A stretch of 64,000 bases of DNA. Source: Linanthus parryae (taxonomy: Eukaryota; Streptophyta; Magnoliopsida; Ericales; Polemoniaceae). The notes beneath the pieces were generated by a model. The model saw nothing but the letters and a program-made list of their open reading frames with translations, did no database searches and was not told the DNA's origin. Numbering within the stretch: the stretch's first letter is position 1; every line of letters begins with the position of its first letter. The stretch is taken from contig JALGPY010000012.1 in NCBI GenBank assembly GCA_023055425.1, forward strand, positions 13,389,922 to 13,453,921, written 5' to 3'. Position numbers and translations under genes: made by a program. Positions 30,828-43,200 of the stretch are shown here, piece by piece.

Positions 30828-33376
30828 AATTAGTTGTTTGATGTGGAAGATAGTCTTCGATTTTTTTATCCGCTCGGGCTTCAAAGGTTTCAAGTCCTGA
30901 ATAAATGAAAAATATCCTCTATTGGATCTTGATAAAGACCCAGCCTGAAATAGGAAGGAACTGCTCAAAAATTTACCTGAGAATACGAGGTACGAGGATC
31001 ATTCTTCTATGGTTCAAAGGTCATCGGTTTTGGATTTCTCAGTGTTACTCAGATGTAGAGTCTTGTTGCTCATATGTAGTCTCGTTCAAAATTTTAGATT
31101 ACCTGGTTTTGCACTTAAGGTCCCCATGGGATTATTTGAGGTTCGCATACATGCCAGGCAGGACACGCATTTTTATCTAAGAGGTAAGTTTTGAACCATT
31201 TCAACAGAAGCAGGACTGTGATATGTGATGGATTGAAATATCTGAGAAAATGATACGTTCCTCGTCATCTTAAGTAGCTCCACTACTGTCTTTCTAATCA
31301 GAATTATCCAGATAGGAACCCTTTAGTGAATAAATTGTCATAGGCAATACATTTTTTATTGCTAGAAACCCTGACTATCTGACACGCAGCACATGCCTGC
31401 CGGTTGGGAACAAAAGTGTCACTTGCAGTATGTACTGATGCTTAATTTACCCAAAGTTTGGTAAAAAATCTGCTCTAGGACCTTAGGACCTTCTTTTATA
31501 AACTTCCACCTCATTATGATGATACTTGCCTCTATAGGACCTTGGATAAAAATGATACATTGTATCAATAAGAATGCTTATTTGCTGCATTTGAAATCAG
31601 TCTTTTGATTGATTGATATATGTTCAAAGTGCTTAAGGTGTCCATTTTCAAGGAACGTCATTGTTATTGTGTGATACACTCTTTTCTTTTCGCTTCCCTG
31701 AATACCAATTCTTTTTCCCTAGGCTATTATATTTTTTGCTTGAGTGATATTTTCCTTTTCTATTGATTATAGACCATAGATGGAAACCTTTTTTTTTGTT
31801 TAAGGCTTCTATCAAGTGTTTTCATGACATTTGCAGGTTATCAAGTGTTTTCACGACATTTGCAGGTTGGCTTCTAAAGAAATCGATAAATGATCGGACT
31901 ATATAGTATACTTCAAAATGAATCCAAGGTCCAGAATTGGAGGAGTTTATTATTTCTTATCTGTTAGGTAGTGCGTGCACAACAGCTCTTTGTCCCTCAT
32001 TGCCTGTGAATTATTTGGGATCATTGGGAAATGAAATCATTTTTAGAATTCTGATATCAGGGCTATGTGATTAAGAGTGAGTCACTCTTAGCCAGTAGCA
32101 TTCGATACTTCTATATCAAATTTCTTATAAATGTAAAGATGAAAATGAATACTTTATTGGGACAAGCGAATATTATAGAATTTGATAATATTGTTTCTGT
32201 AGTATTGTAAAGCAATTCTGGAAGTCACAGCAAATTGACTGAGAGCTCTCTCGGTGCAATGTTTTCTGAAAGTAATTTTGTATGTAAACGATCTGCTTAT
32301 TCTACTGTTCGAGCAATTGTTAAAACAGATGATAACCGTAAGCACGTTCTATTTATTTGTTCTTTTGACTGTAGAAGTCATGAAAGGAGCTGTAGTCCTT
32401 GTTTCCATGCGATCAACCTGTCTGAATTGCAAAATAATGAGCAATGTGTAGATCTTTTGATTCGGAAGAATCGCCATGTTTTAAGTCATTTTTTTTTTTC
32501 TTTTCATGATCACACATATTTGCACTTATCATGATTGCGAACACATTAGTGTGTCAACATCACTTGCCTCAACTTCAAGTGAAGAATGACTGTTAACCTT
32601 GCCTCACCTAAAACTGTGATGCCAGAGCAGTTACCTTACCACATTGCCCTCTTACAGTATATTGTTCTCAATGCACTAAGGACCATTTATCCCTTTATCA
32701 TATTGAGATCATCCGTGAACATGTTCATATATATGTCCATAAATATATTTTCTGAGATGATAACCATCAATCTGCATGATAATGTCTTTCAGCAGTCCGT
32801 AGTTCAGGTAGTGTGTCTATGTTCTATGCGTGCAGATGAATATCCAAATTTCATATTCTGAAAGAGTTTGATTGCTCTATTTGAATGTGGAGGGCACAAT
32901 ATACCGCTCGAGTCTTAAAATATGTACCCACCATCATGACACTAATGGTCAATGAATTCTAGAATATTATGTTATACATAGCTGCTTGTGAGTTTAGGAA
33001 TTATCTCATCTGATAGCTCTAATCTTTGCATGATGCTGTTAGTACTAGTACTTTTCTATGTTGGGTGTGTACGATTCTGTTCAGAAAAGATTACCTTCCA
33101 ATATCTTAGTGTTTGGAGAAAGATCAATTTTTTTCCATTTGTGAAACAAATTGCTTGATTTGCATTACAATCTACTGCGGATCATTTGATGGAGAAGCTA
33201 AACATCATAGACTAAAAAGGTCAAGCAGTTCTTCTATAAACATTTATGATATGTAGCTCTAATATTTATACCCTAGAAAAGATATTTTTACAGCTTACAG
33301 AGACACAATTATACATGGGTTATTGAGTTTGTGCTCTAACTAATGAAAGAGGATCAAGGAGAACCAACAACTGGAT
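30828..33376. other. Intergenic sequence, no gene
   Basis: TATCAAGTGTTTTCATGACAT and its near copy are tandem (about 31811-31868, 28-bp period). I see no gene. The part close to 33376 is the likely 3' UTR of the LONGIFOLIA-like gene. Confidence 0.45.
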
Positions 33377-36300
33377 CTACTGCGGAAATAGTTGTCTGCA
33401 GTGTTTGGTTGACCTGTCTGGGAAACAATATACCTCCCCATTCAAGATCTCGCCAACCAGGTCTTTGAAGATCAGGCGTTCAATGTCTAGAACTATGCTC
33501 GGAATCTCAGGTTGGTAGTCTTTCCAATTTTGTTTCTGGTTCATGGTATCAGCCCTTATGATACTTGTCCAAGCATCGTCATGGTCCAGGTCAAGTAGGC
33601 CTTTAACAGGCTTTTTTAGGAGATGATCCATCTCTGAACACAGCTCATTCAACAGCTTCTGACCAGTGAGGTTCCTCGTTGCCAGTTTTTCTGGAGAAAT
33701 CCATGCTTCAGTAAAACCAGCTGACACTATATCACTTGTTAAGATCTCATCCACCGCATCAAAAATCAGTTTCCTGTGAAGTATGCTTATGCACTTTGAT
33801 TGTTTAACCTTTTCATCTCCTTGTGCATCTTCTGAAACTTCAGTACTGCCTTTCACTTGTTCCAGGACAAGGAACAAATCGGGATTGATCAAATGGCCTG
33901 AAGGATGGAGCTGAATGAACATTGAGCTACTACTAAAATTGGTGAGAAAACCTGACATTGACATTATCTCCTTGATGTACAAGTGATCTGGATTTGTGAG
34001 AGCACAAGGTGATATATTTGTGGTGTTCGCTTCTCTGAGCTTCTGAACAAAGTGTTTGTCAGTTTCGAACTTATCTTGATGAAAGTATGCCTTTACATAG
34101 GGTCTTCCTCCATTCACCCAGTGGTCCCGATCCTCTAATTTCCATTCTACCTCGTCCAAATATAGGATCTCCTGACCTGAATTGAAAAGAAAACAATGTA
34201 AGGACTAAATACAGTTTCTTTTATAAAAGAATTCATGGGAAGACCCTCCTTTGTTCTACTGTCTGCTGGGAGCAGTTTTAACTACGTTTCACATGTGAAT
34301 AATGCACAAAAGAAAACACAAAACTTATGCAAGTAGCTACCATCCAAGAAATGAAATAATTATTTCTTCTGTAGAAGGAAACATATTTTGTTATGGAGGA
34401 GGGAAAAAAAACAAGACGCGTTTAACTGTTGTCTATGTTTACTTAGTTATCTTAATTTTATAGTGCAGTTTTGGTAGTGGGTGCTCTTAAGGTGTGGCCT
34501 CTTGTAGCAATGATTAAAAGTAAACAATTTGAGTGTGAAATGTTCAAATAAAAGTTTCATTCTGTAAAAGCCTTACCTCTAAAGGCATGTGATATCTTCT
34601 TTACAGGAGATGGCGGTTCCTCTCCATAGAATGAGGAGGCATCTAGAACAGAAATTGGACTTGGCTGTTCCACTATTGCTGTGACCTGAGTGGAAAAGGA
34701 AGAACTCATTAACCATGTTAAGTAGAGACATACTATGGGAAAATTGATTATAGCAGTATCAACACTCACTTCATTTCTCTGGTCTTTACTAGGGAATGTA
34801 CCACTCCTATCTTTGGGGGAATCAGAAATCTTGAATTCTGTCTCCCTCTGTATGGCCGAGCTTCTATTGCTTTCCCACTTTCGAGGAGTTTCAGTGGTTT
34901 TGCTGATCTCAACACCTGGCTTCGCTCTAGGAGATTTTGGCTTGAGATTTCTTCTTGGGGAGCTTGACTCTGTTTGGTGGTTGCTAATATACCTTCTGGT
35001 TCTGTTAGAATCAGTTGTTGGGGTTACAGATGAACGGGATTGGCTCTCCATTTTATGTTTATTCTGATGCAATCTTGGGCTCATAGTCGTTGAGCCACTT
35101 TCGGAGCTTGTATGTTGTACTGCTCTCAAGGATTGTGTAGACCTGTATGTTCTTTCATTGAGAGCCTTATTTGTAGATTGATGGGCCTGGCATGAAGGTT
35201 CTTTCAAATTTTTGTTTCTTGTAGTCATACTTTTTGCCGACTGCTTATCAAGAGAACTGGTTTTGCTGTTCTGCGCTTCTTTGGTTCGGAGAATCTGGAG
35301 GCTGGATAAACCCTCAATTAAGGTGGCTGAATCTGTTGGCTTTTGAGCAACTCTAGCTGGTTTCATGATCACAATGGAAGATTTGAATGTCTTAGGACTC
35401 GACAAATCCTGGCTGTAACTGCCTGTTTGGTTTTCTGTAGTGGAGACCTTCTCTTCTTTGTTCTTCTCTAACTTCCCTCTGGTTTTCTGCATTGCTTCAA
35501 GAATCTGTTTTAGAGCTCTGAGATCCTTGCCAGATCTTTTGAATTCTAGCTCCGTCAACCTTTTCTCAATTTCGCCATACACAGAAGGGAGCACATCTTC
35601 CTTCTTGTTGCCATCTTTCTGCCTCCAAGGAGCTGGTTCAAATGCAACCCTTGTGTTTGCCTTTACGATGGAACTTTTGTTTCTTAACTGAAGAGAAGAA
35701 AGCTCTTTCTGTGGGGTTCGTGGAGACCTAGAAGAAGCCTGATTATGCTTGCGTTCATCAGCTTTTCTTGAAAAGTTGGATGCTAAATCAAGCTCCTTAT
35801 CTTGGCAGCATTCTATCTTCTGCACCTGCTCATTATCAACGGAAGTTGAATCTGGAAAAGCTTCTAACCCCATTAACTTTGCTACAACACTCGATGGTCG
35901 CTTATTACTTCCTGGTTCTTGAATCAGGGTTTGGCTAGAAAGAATGTTTGGTCTGGGTTGGTAGGCAGATTTCCTGATGGAACTTTCTCTGCTGTCCAAT
36001 GACAGTCTAGGTATCTCTTTGAACTTCATGGAGGATTTCCGTTTATTTTGCATTTCCCTATCGTCGTAAGAGTACCGAGGAGCATCTTTTGGTCGGAATG
36101 ATCCGTCGAGAGCTGAAACTTTTGGCTTCATGAATTTGGACATTGGCAATGGCCTTGGAGAATCTACATGCTTCATGACAGGATTTGCTCTTTCTCTTGT
36201 ACCTGTATGCGGTTCATGCAAAGAAGAATTTGGTTGCTTTCTCAAAGATATTGGAGGTGGAGTGTTATGGAAAGAGCTTTGGCCCAGAGGATATGGTTTT

Positions 36301-36614
36301 TGTTGAGCTGTTGTATTGCATTCGGCTGATGTGAAGGTTGATGAAGTGGTTGATGAATGAGAGGTCCAAGATGACTCGGTCGATACTATTTGCTTCTTCT
36401 CTGGGACTTCATTCTGATTTGTTTCCTGGAATTATATCTGATAAGCTTGAGTACTTGCTCAGTTGCACAGAAGATAAACACTGTAGGTAATCGAGTTTTT
36501 AAGATCTTACCCTCAGTTTCTCTGTTGTATTCTTCTGTTCGTTTTCATGGTTGGCATTTTGGCCTGCTGCATAAAAGCTAGAAATTTTAGACACTTCAAC
36601 TCAAATTGCAATTG

Positions 36615-36673
<59 letters not shown>

Positions 36674-38090
36674 TAGGTTTACGGCGAAGCAAAGGTGATA
36701 TCTGTTTTTAATACTGGAAATGTTTACTCCCGAGTAGCGGGTTGCAAGTAGGTTGTCCCTCGTATCCAACACCCGCCTTTGCTAGGTCGTGTCCGTTTAT
36801 AGGACAAACCTAGGAAAGGCTCCCTCCATGTTATGTTAGAAAGCAATGAAGTCATTGATGACTATTGTTGAGACAGGTCAAGGAAAAATTGCATCACTCA
36901 GAATTCTCATATAATTTTTGAAATGTTCTGTTTGTGTACTCAAAGCACAGGGTTTACTAATTTATTGACTAGAGAAAATCAAGAACATGTACATAAAATA
37001 GCCATAGATTGCCGCTATGAGTATTTCCAGACTAAAACGAAACGTGTCTAAGGCTCCGTTTGGTTGGCAGTAAATTATTTTTACAAAGGAAAATATTATA
37101 CGCATAAAATATTTTTCGTGAAAAAGTTTTCTCTACTATCATTTTCTCGTGTTTAGTTGGAGTAATTATTGCTTGCTCCAAGAGCAAATATGACGTGGTG
37201 CTCTAATCAATACATCACAAGACACGTCAGGAACATGTAGGAATCCACTTTCTTTTGTCTGTCACTCATTCTCTTTCTTCCTGACGTGTCATGTGCTGTA
37301 TTGATTAGAGCACCACGTGTATTTGCTCTTAGAGTAAACAAAAATTTCTCGTTTAGTTGACATTTACAAAACATTTTGCTTGCGCCTTAGATATATCTTA
37401 AAAAAACAACACATAACAATAAATTAATTAATTGGTGGTGGTGGCAGTGGGCGGCGACGGCAGTGGAGGTGGAGGTGAGTGGCGGCAATGGTGGGTCTTG
37501 GCGGCGGAGGTGTTTGTATGAGTTGTCGTCATGCTCCTTCACTCTCCGGAAAATGGCTTGCGGATTTTAAACGTGTAAATCATTTTATATCATTTGAGTG
37601 AAACCATACTATATAAGGGAAAACATTTTGCAAGACAAATGGTGTACCAAACACCAAAACAAGGGAAAAACATTTTACATGAAAATATTATACCATCAAC
37701 CAAACGGAGCCTAAACGAAAATCAATGCATCGGGTTGAGTTTTCATTTGAGGCACTAAACATAGAAGAGCGTGTTAACCGTTGGGGCTCTGTTACAAGTT
37801 AATGTACTCTCTGAGTCTCTGGTGTCTGGCACGGAACTGTTCATAGACTTTGTAGTAATAGAGGAGCGTTGTTGGGCTGTGCATTGGTAAGCATGTTGTA
37901 AGAGAAAATCGTTGTACTACATAGGATTGAAGAGGAAATATATACCTGACAGTAGTCTCTTGTGGTTTTGGCCGCCAATGCGTCGGCCGCCGAGAAAATG
38001 TTGGCAGTCAAAGAAGTGAAACAGCCCATTCATACACCCAATCTGCTTCCGATGCAGATCTGGTTTCTTGTTCTTGAGCTTTGCAGACAT
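33377..38090 (-). CDS. LNG: LONGIFOLIA/TRM-like protein (five coding exons)
   Basis: Exons on the minus strand: 38090-37946, 36566-36511, 36425-34770, 34685-34577, 34176-33377. All junctions have GT/AG and keep frame; the sum is 2766 nt, 921 residues, close to Arabidopsis LNG1. LONGIFOLIA proteins (TON1-recruiting-motif family) act with cortical microtubules and promote elongation of leaf cells. The start MSAKLKNKKPDLHRKQIGCMNGLF matches the family N-terminus. SSVVAKLMGLEAF (about 246-257) is the DUF3741 motif. Residues 150-620 are Ser/Arg/Lys-rich and disordered. The C-terminal 240 residues form DUF4378 (DHLYIKEIMSMSGFL to FKDLVGEIL, ending CRQLFPQ). Intron 1 holds a Tourist-like MITE and an (AT)n tract. 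Exon 2 has two possible in-frame acceptors. TATAAAAA on the minus strand at 38601-38594 is a candidate TATA box. Confidence 0.9.
36619..36671. repeat. (AT)n microsatellite in intron 1 of the LONGIFOLIA-like gene
   Basis: About 52 bp of uninterrupted AT, 55 bp upstream (in gene direction) of nothing coding: it lies between exon 2 and the MITE, on the intron side of the exon 2 acceptor. Confidence 0.9.
37052..37711. mobile_element. Tourist-like MITE 2, GGCTCCGTTTGG family, in LONGIFOLIA intron 1
   Basis: Ends GGCTCCGTTTGGTTGG and CCAACCAAACGGAGCC are perfect inverted repeats, with TAA on each side (37049-37051, 37712-37714). GGTGGTGGCAG-type triplets fill 37432-37510. At 660 bp it is longer than copy 1 because another fold-back element is inserted (about 37168-37334). 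Confidence 0.9.
37168..37334. mobile_element. Fold-back MITE nested inside Tourist-like MITE 2
   Basis: Arms of about 55 bp: AAGAGCAAATA, CGTGGTGCTCTAATCAATAC and GACACGTCAGGAA on the left are found inverted on the right. About 50 bp separate the arms. The exact ends and target duplication could not be settled, and the superfamily is unknown. Confidence 0.7.
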
Positions 38091-39200
38091 TTCCACCACT
38101 TGTGATCTCAACCACCAGAAAGCCTAAAACCCCAAGTCAGCAAATTGAGCTTCCATTTCCTTTTTTCTCTGTGAATGTTGACTCCGTCCACATGACAACC
38201 CCAAATAGTGGTTGAATAGTAGTAGTTTCTAAAGAGACACCAAAGAAGCTTTCGGATAATGCAATGACAATTCTTGAACTACTATATCTGGACTCTTTAC
38301 TCTTCAATAGGAGAAACTTGATGAAACAGAATTGGTGAATCCCCCAAACCGTTACTTTGAAGGCAAAAGAAGTGTTTTCAGTGGGAAATATCCCCTAGAA
38401 ACAGTGCCCTTGTTTTGTGGGTTTGGTTGCAGATTACCAAAGGAAACACAATATTATGGTTTTTTGTGTTTAGGCTTTCTCAGAGAGATTGTGGAGGTTT
38501 CAGAAGTTTTGGAGGGAATATTCAGAACTATATGAAGGCAACTTCTATAATCAACTTAGGGGAGAGGGGGGATAGGGAGAGTGGTTGCACTTTTTTTTAT
38601 AGAGAAAGAGAGAGAATGTGGGTCAGATGTGGTGTGAAATATGAAATGGTTTTTTTCTCTTGCACTTTCATGTGGACAAAATAATTCAGAGAACTGGACC
38701 TGGCTACATGGGGCATGTGGAGGATGTCAGGTAGTGGAAGAAAATAGGAATGTGGATCTTTTTACTAGCCAGCCTGCAGGTACTACTACCCTTTTCCAGC
38801 CATCCCCCCTCCTCATTTTACCAAATTATCCTTCTGCTGAATTTTCAGACCCCCATCCATTATCAAACTCGAAGGACAGAGCGGGCCGGGCCGGAGCGGG
38901 TTTAGACCGGGCTGACATAGAGGGGGCGGGCTGTGGACCCGTGCTCTAGTGGGCCGGGTCAGGGTGGAGAATTTGAACCCCCGGCCATCTAAAATATACT
39001 TTTTAATATTAAAATTTTAAAAAACTAATAAAAAATAGAAATAGTTACATTTTGAGCGGGCCGGGCTGGAGGGGGTGCCAATCTGTACCCGGGGCGGGCT
39101 GGGGGCCGGGTAGGGAGTTAGGCGGGCTACAGTTTGGGGGGGGGGGGGGGGGGGGGGTTCATTTCCACCCGTGGGCCGGCATGTATTGCCACCTTGAATC
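38091..39200. other. Upstream region of the LONGIFOLIA-like gene and GC-rich repeat
   Basis: 38091 to about 38600 is the likely 5' UTR and core promoter. 38870-39175 is rich in GGGCCGGG/GGGCGGGC motifs, split by about 60 bp of AT-rich DNA near 39000, with G22 at 39136-39157. The two GC-rich blocks look like diverged direct copies. No gene. Confidence 0.45.
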
Positions 39201-40413
39201 GAACTTCTTATATTTGGTACTTTTAGAATATTTTACTTGTGCATAGAGCTAAATAAAATTTGATGTAGTGGTGAATATTAAGAATCGATGAAATCGGTTC
39301 AAGAAAAGGGGTCATGGTTACTCTTTCTCAGCATCATTCGAAACTGTTAAATATTTTGACGTGGCTGCACTGTGACATTTTTTCATTCACTTCTATGAGG
39401 TCACATATACATTATATTTGCTTAGTAATTGACTCAGATTATTCTATCTTCTCATCTTGCTATTATTGCGAAGAACGGAATGTCAATTCTTTTTACAATT
39501 ATTATACTCGTGTTTTGTCTCTTCATATGGATTATACTAGGAACTCTAAAGTTCATTATTGTCGATCACTTAGCACCTACATATATCATATACCATGGAG
39601 AGAGCTGAATCGACGTACTTTGATGATCAGTACATGCCCGATTGACGTATTTTGATGATGAGTACATACCCCAATTGAGGTCTACGTTCCTGTGTACTTT
39701 CGCTATTGGTGCGAAGGGATGTACCAAGTTGGGCCAAGGGAATGTGCCAAGTTCTGCTGCTTTTACTGGTCATATATTCTTGTTATACGATGGTTGACCA
39801 ATCTTGTACTAATGCTGATATTTTTTTTCTTGTACGATCTCTACTTTCAAAAAAGATGAACGAACCTTTTGGTTGCTTTTTTAGGCTTGTTTTGTACTAT
39901 ATTTATCCTGAAGTGTATCCAATGTTCTTCGGTAAGATCTCGTTTTTTGTTAATTATTCTTGTTCTTGTTAGCGGATATGCGAGGGTGACTTAATATTGT
40001 TGCTCAAAGCTTTGCCCAAAGATCGTTTGATGGAACCTTGCTTATTTTGCCATGTAAAGAGCTCGAGATCGTCCACCAAGCACAACTGCTATGAGTACTT
40101 GTATCTTATCGACTTTTGGTTAGAGGTTTTGCGTAATGTTATTGTACAGTTTGTGATCTTTCCAAGAAAACATAAAGATTCAGTCATATATTCTTCAAAG
40201 CATTCAATTAATCTCATTTTCCCAAAAAAAAATGTCCCCCGGCCCTCCCATTTTTGGTTCTCTTAAATACTAGTGGTTCCACTTTGAAAAGGTTTAGTGT
40301 ATTTTTTTAGTTTACTTCATTCTATTTACATTTTCAGATTCTCCATTTTTTAATCTCTGGGAGAAGTTTATAATGAGAGATAAATGCCATTTTTATAAAT
40401 TATGAACTCAAAA
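39201..40413. other. Intergenic sequence, no gene
   Basis: Short frames only, none with a recognisable domain. A near-repeat CGTACTTTGATGATCAGTACAT / CGTATTTTGATGATGAGTACAT lies at 39613-39668. Confidence 0.4.
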
Positions 40414-40605
40414 TTACCGACTACGATTATGATGTACTCCAGCTGCAGGGAGTACTAGTGTTCCATCCAGATCACCAGTTCCGATATTGCTTGCAACACG
40501 TACTTTTGACACTGCCACATGTTTTGTTATCTGATCAACTAAATCTTGAGTTTTGTAGTATGCATTCGCAAAAGCAGCATGATTCTCTTTTTTATGTGTG
40601 AATCA
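40414..40605 (-). pseudogene. Unidentified coding-like segment (possible exon remnant)
   Basis: The minus strand is open for about 62 codons without a Met start. It reads ENHAAFANAYYKTQDLVDQI, then VASNIGTGDLDGTLVLPAAG, and ends HHNRSR stop. The composition and lack of low complexity look like a real protein C-terminus, but I do not recognise the family. An in-frame TGA precedes it. The copia E insertion at 40662 lies directly upstream in gene direction and may have cut the gene. Confidence 0.35.
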
Positions 40606-40661
40606 GACGGTGTCCGCAACTGACAGTTAAAATCTGATCCTTTCAAATCGTATAGACTACC

Positions 40662-40780
40662 TATAGGACATTTTTGTAATTAGTGATAATTATTATTTAC
40701 TTTAATAGCCCCTATTTCAGCTTATAAACATTACTGTGTATTCAATTGGTAATTATGCAATACAGTATTCACGTTCTTCA
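40662..40780 (+). repeat. 5' LTR of copia E
   Basis: TATAGGACAT...GTTCTTCA. It starts with TA instead of TG, as does the other LTR. It contains about 19 bp near the end (ATGCAATACAGTATTCACG) that the 3' copy lacks. Confidence 0.9.
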
Positions 40781-40792
40781 TGGTATCAGAGC
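40781..40792 (+). other. tRNA-iMet primer binding site of copia E
   Basis: TGGTATCAGAGC, a perfect match to the iMet type, directly abuts the LTR. Confidence 0.92.
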
Positions 40793-41521
40793 GGGTTCGA
40801 TGCCCTAACCTCTGATTTTTTCTTCTCTCACGAGGATCGACCACATAACACGTCGTTCCCTCAAGCTTCTTCATCATCGTCTTTTGCTCATTGCGTCGCC
40901 CACAACAGAACCATCGCGCACCAGCTAGGGTCGCGTCTTCTCCGAATCTGGTTGTCGTTGTTCTTCATCTCTTCAGGCCGCGAATCACCAGCCGCTGGTC
41001 CTCCAGTCAGTCGCGATCTCAGCTGCGAAGGTCACAGGTCCTCCCAGGTCCGCTCAATCTCTCTGCACTGTTTTCCGATAAGCTTTCTCTGCACCGTGTT
41101 CGCCGGGAAAACCACCTGCTCTCGATTGCAGATTGCACAGACCCAGCAAATCTGTTTGTGATCTCTTGTCTCTGTCGTGATTTCTTTTCCACAAGTCGTG
41201 ATTTGTCGCCACTTGTTTTTTGCTTCCGCGATCTCCCTCTGTTCGCGCCGCCTTGCCCTCTTCGACGAACACAACAAAAGTCCACTCTCGTTGTTATTGC
41301 GGCACTCACAAGCGACAATTGATTTGTGCAGTAACCTCACTGCCTCTGTTGTCGAAGTCACATGCCAGCATATTGAATTCAGTACCCCCAATTGAGCAAT
41401 GAACATGTGCAATACACCAATTGTGTAGTTGCCCACTGAGACAGTTAATACTTTATTATTAATTCAAGTTCTTGGACAATCATTTATTGAATTTGATTTG
41501 TGCTCCACCTGTTTGCTGGTC
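40793..41521 (+). other. Leader of copia E
   Basis: About 730 bp between the primer site and the first Gag ATG (41528). Open stretches on both strands have no domain and are treated as chance frames in CG-rich DNA. Confidence 0.5.
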
Positions 41522-41527
41522 TACGCA

Positions 41528-43200
41528 ATGGCTACTGACAAAACTGAATCATCGACTGCCTCCACTCCAGCCACGCTAGGTATTCTTGGTCCAGTACCTG
41601 CTCAGCGTCCACAAGTCTTTACGGCCACTGCGGCTTCGTTTCCCTCTGTTACGGGTTCGGAACTTGCTCGTTCGGTTTTCGGCCAGCACTATTATCCTTC
41701 TCATTCGGGTCCTAGGTGTTGGAATAGATGCCCTAGAGGCAATCTAGTTTAGTATGAATTATTTGTGGCTAGAAATTCATTTATTATTTATTGGATATTT
41801 AATATATTGAAGTCCTTAGATTTACAATTGTGTTGTTTATCTTAAATATCCCTAGTCCAGTATAATGATTAATGGGACAATCATCTATAGACTAGTATGG
41901 GGTTGGATTGATATGGAGATATCACGATCCAACACGTAGGTGTGTATTGTGGAATGTTGCACTGGATTGACCCATCTCCGAGAAGGCTACATACACGTTA
42001 TGTTGAGTCACAAGCGCTTCTCGCGGTGCAATGGTATTGTCATCCTTAGACTTGAAGTCACTAGATATTCTAGTTGTGGATTATTGTGATTTTGGTAGCG
42101 TTAAACGCTACACCGTAACTGGGTAGTTATAAAGGCGTGTACTGGATACAATAAGAAGCAAGCTTAGAGATCGTAGTGGACGTAGATAGAATTTGTCCCT
42201 CCCACATAACGGGAGCAAATATCCTAGGCCACTCGAGGGATAGTGCTTATAGAATGTCTGGCCAGACTCAAATAAATCAATATGGGATATTGATGTTATT
42301 TGCACGAATAAGGTTATTCCCATGGATCGAGAAACTATGGATTGGATATACGAGTGTGACTTGTATGTCTCGTGTCCAATCCGGATATAGAGACAAAGGG
42401 ATGAGACAATTACTTGTACAAAGTTTGTCAAGATAACTATTCTATTAGTTGGCTAGAGTGGATGTTTTGCTAGAGACCGCTCCATATTAGCAAATAGTTG
42501 CTACCAACTAGATAGAACATATGGGGTCACACGCTATATAGAGTTGAACTAGATTTGGGAATTAATTAATTAGATTAATTAATTAGAAGGATCACTTTGC
42601 AAAACCTTGCAAACTTAGTAGGGACTAATTTGCAAGGAAGGGACTAAATTGAGTTATAGTAGGACTAGAATAAGTCCTTTAGGTAGTTGGCAAGGAGTTG
42701 TTGGACTATATAAAGGACCTTCCTTCCTTCCTTCCCATAAATTATGCTCATTATTGAACATAACAAGAGTGGGAGAGGACAAAAGGAGAGAAAATGAGCA
42801 AGCAAGCTAGGAGCTCGCCGCCCCTAGCCCGCCGCCCCATCCCGTCGGCCACAAGGAGGCCGAGATCCTCCTTTGGGTCTCGTTTTGCGTGATTCTTCTT
42901 CCTCTTACTCTTCCGGGCTAGCACCAAGGACTTGGGAGATTCTAGGATCAACTCTAGGCGTGGATCAACCATAGAGAACGTGACACAATTCGCGTTTGAA
43001 GTCATCAAAGGAGAACCCTAAGGTGTGTTATTGATTTCTTCCTTTACCATCGTTATGTCTCTTGACTTGTGATCCTTGGAGGGTTTTGTATGGTTTTATG
43101 ATTGTTTGTGTTTCCGTTGCGCATCCATGAATCAAAACCCTACACTAGGTAGCCCCGCCCCTTCCTTGGTTTCTGTCAGGGTTGCAGTGAGCAGGGTCAC
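41528..43200 (+). pseudogene. Copia E gag remnant, interrupted by a solo LTR
   Basis: The left piece starts MATDKTESSTASTPATLG and breaks at 41716. The right piece resumes at about 43150 and carries the knuckle-like QGCSEQGHMFRQCPQFG. Between them only the inserted LTR is found, so the roughly 250-residue Gag core usual for the family is absent. The Gag deletion probably came before the LTR insertion, since the flanks of the LTR are joined by a clean 5-bp duplication. Confidence 0.75.
41717..43144 (+). mobile_element. Solo LTR of another retrotransposon, nested in copia E
   Basis: Begins TGTTGGAATAGATGCCCTAG and ends AAAACCCTACA with the 5-bp duplication CTAGG on both sides (41712-41716, 43145-43149). 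TATATAAAGG at about 42711 is a TATA box. There is no internal domain or second LTR, so unequal recombination between the two LTRs is the likely origin. The TGCCCTAGAGGCAAT start recalls LTRs of large copia elements. Confidence 0.9.

Noticed and set aside
40736..41322. Overlapping frames of 141 and 143 residues as genes
   Set aside because: They lie in the leader of copia E, overlap each other on both strands and show no domain.
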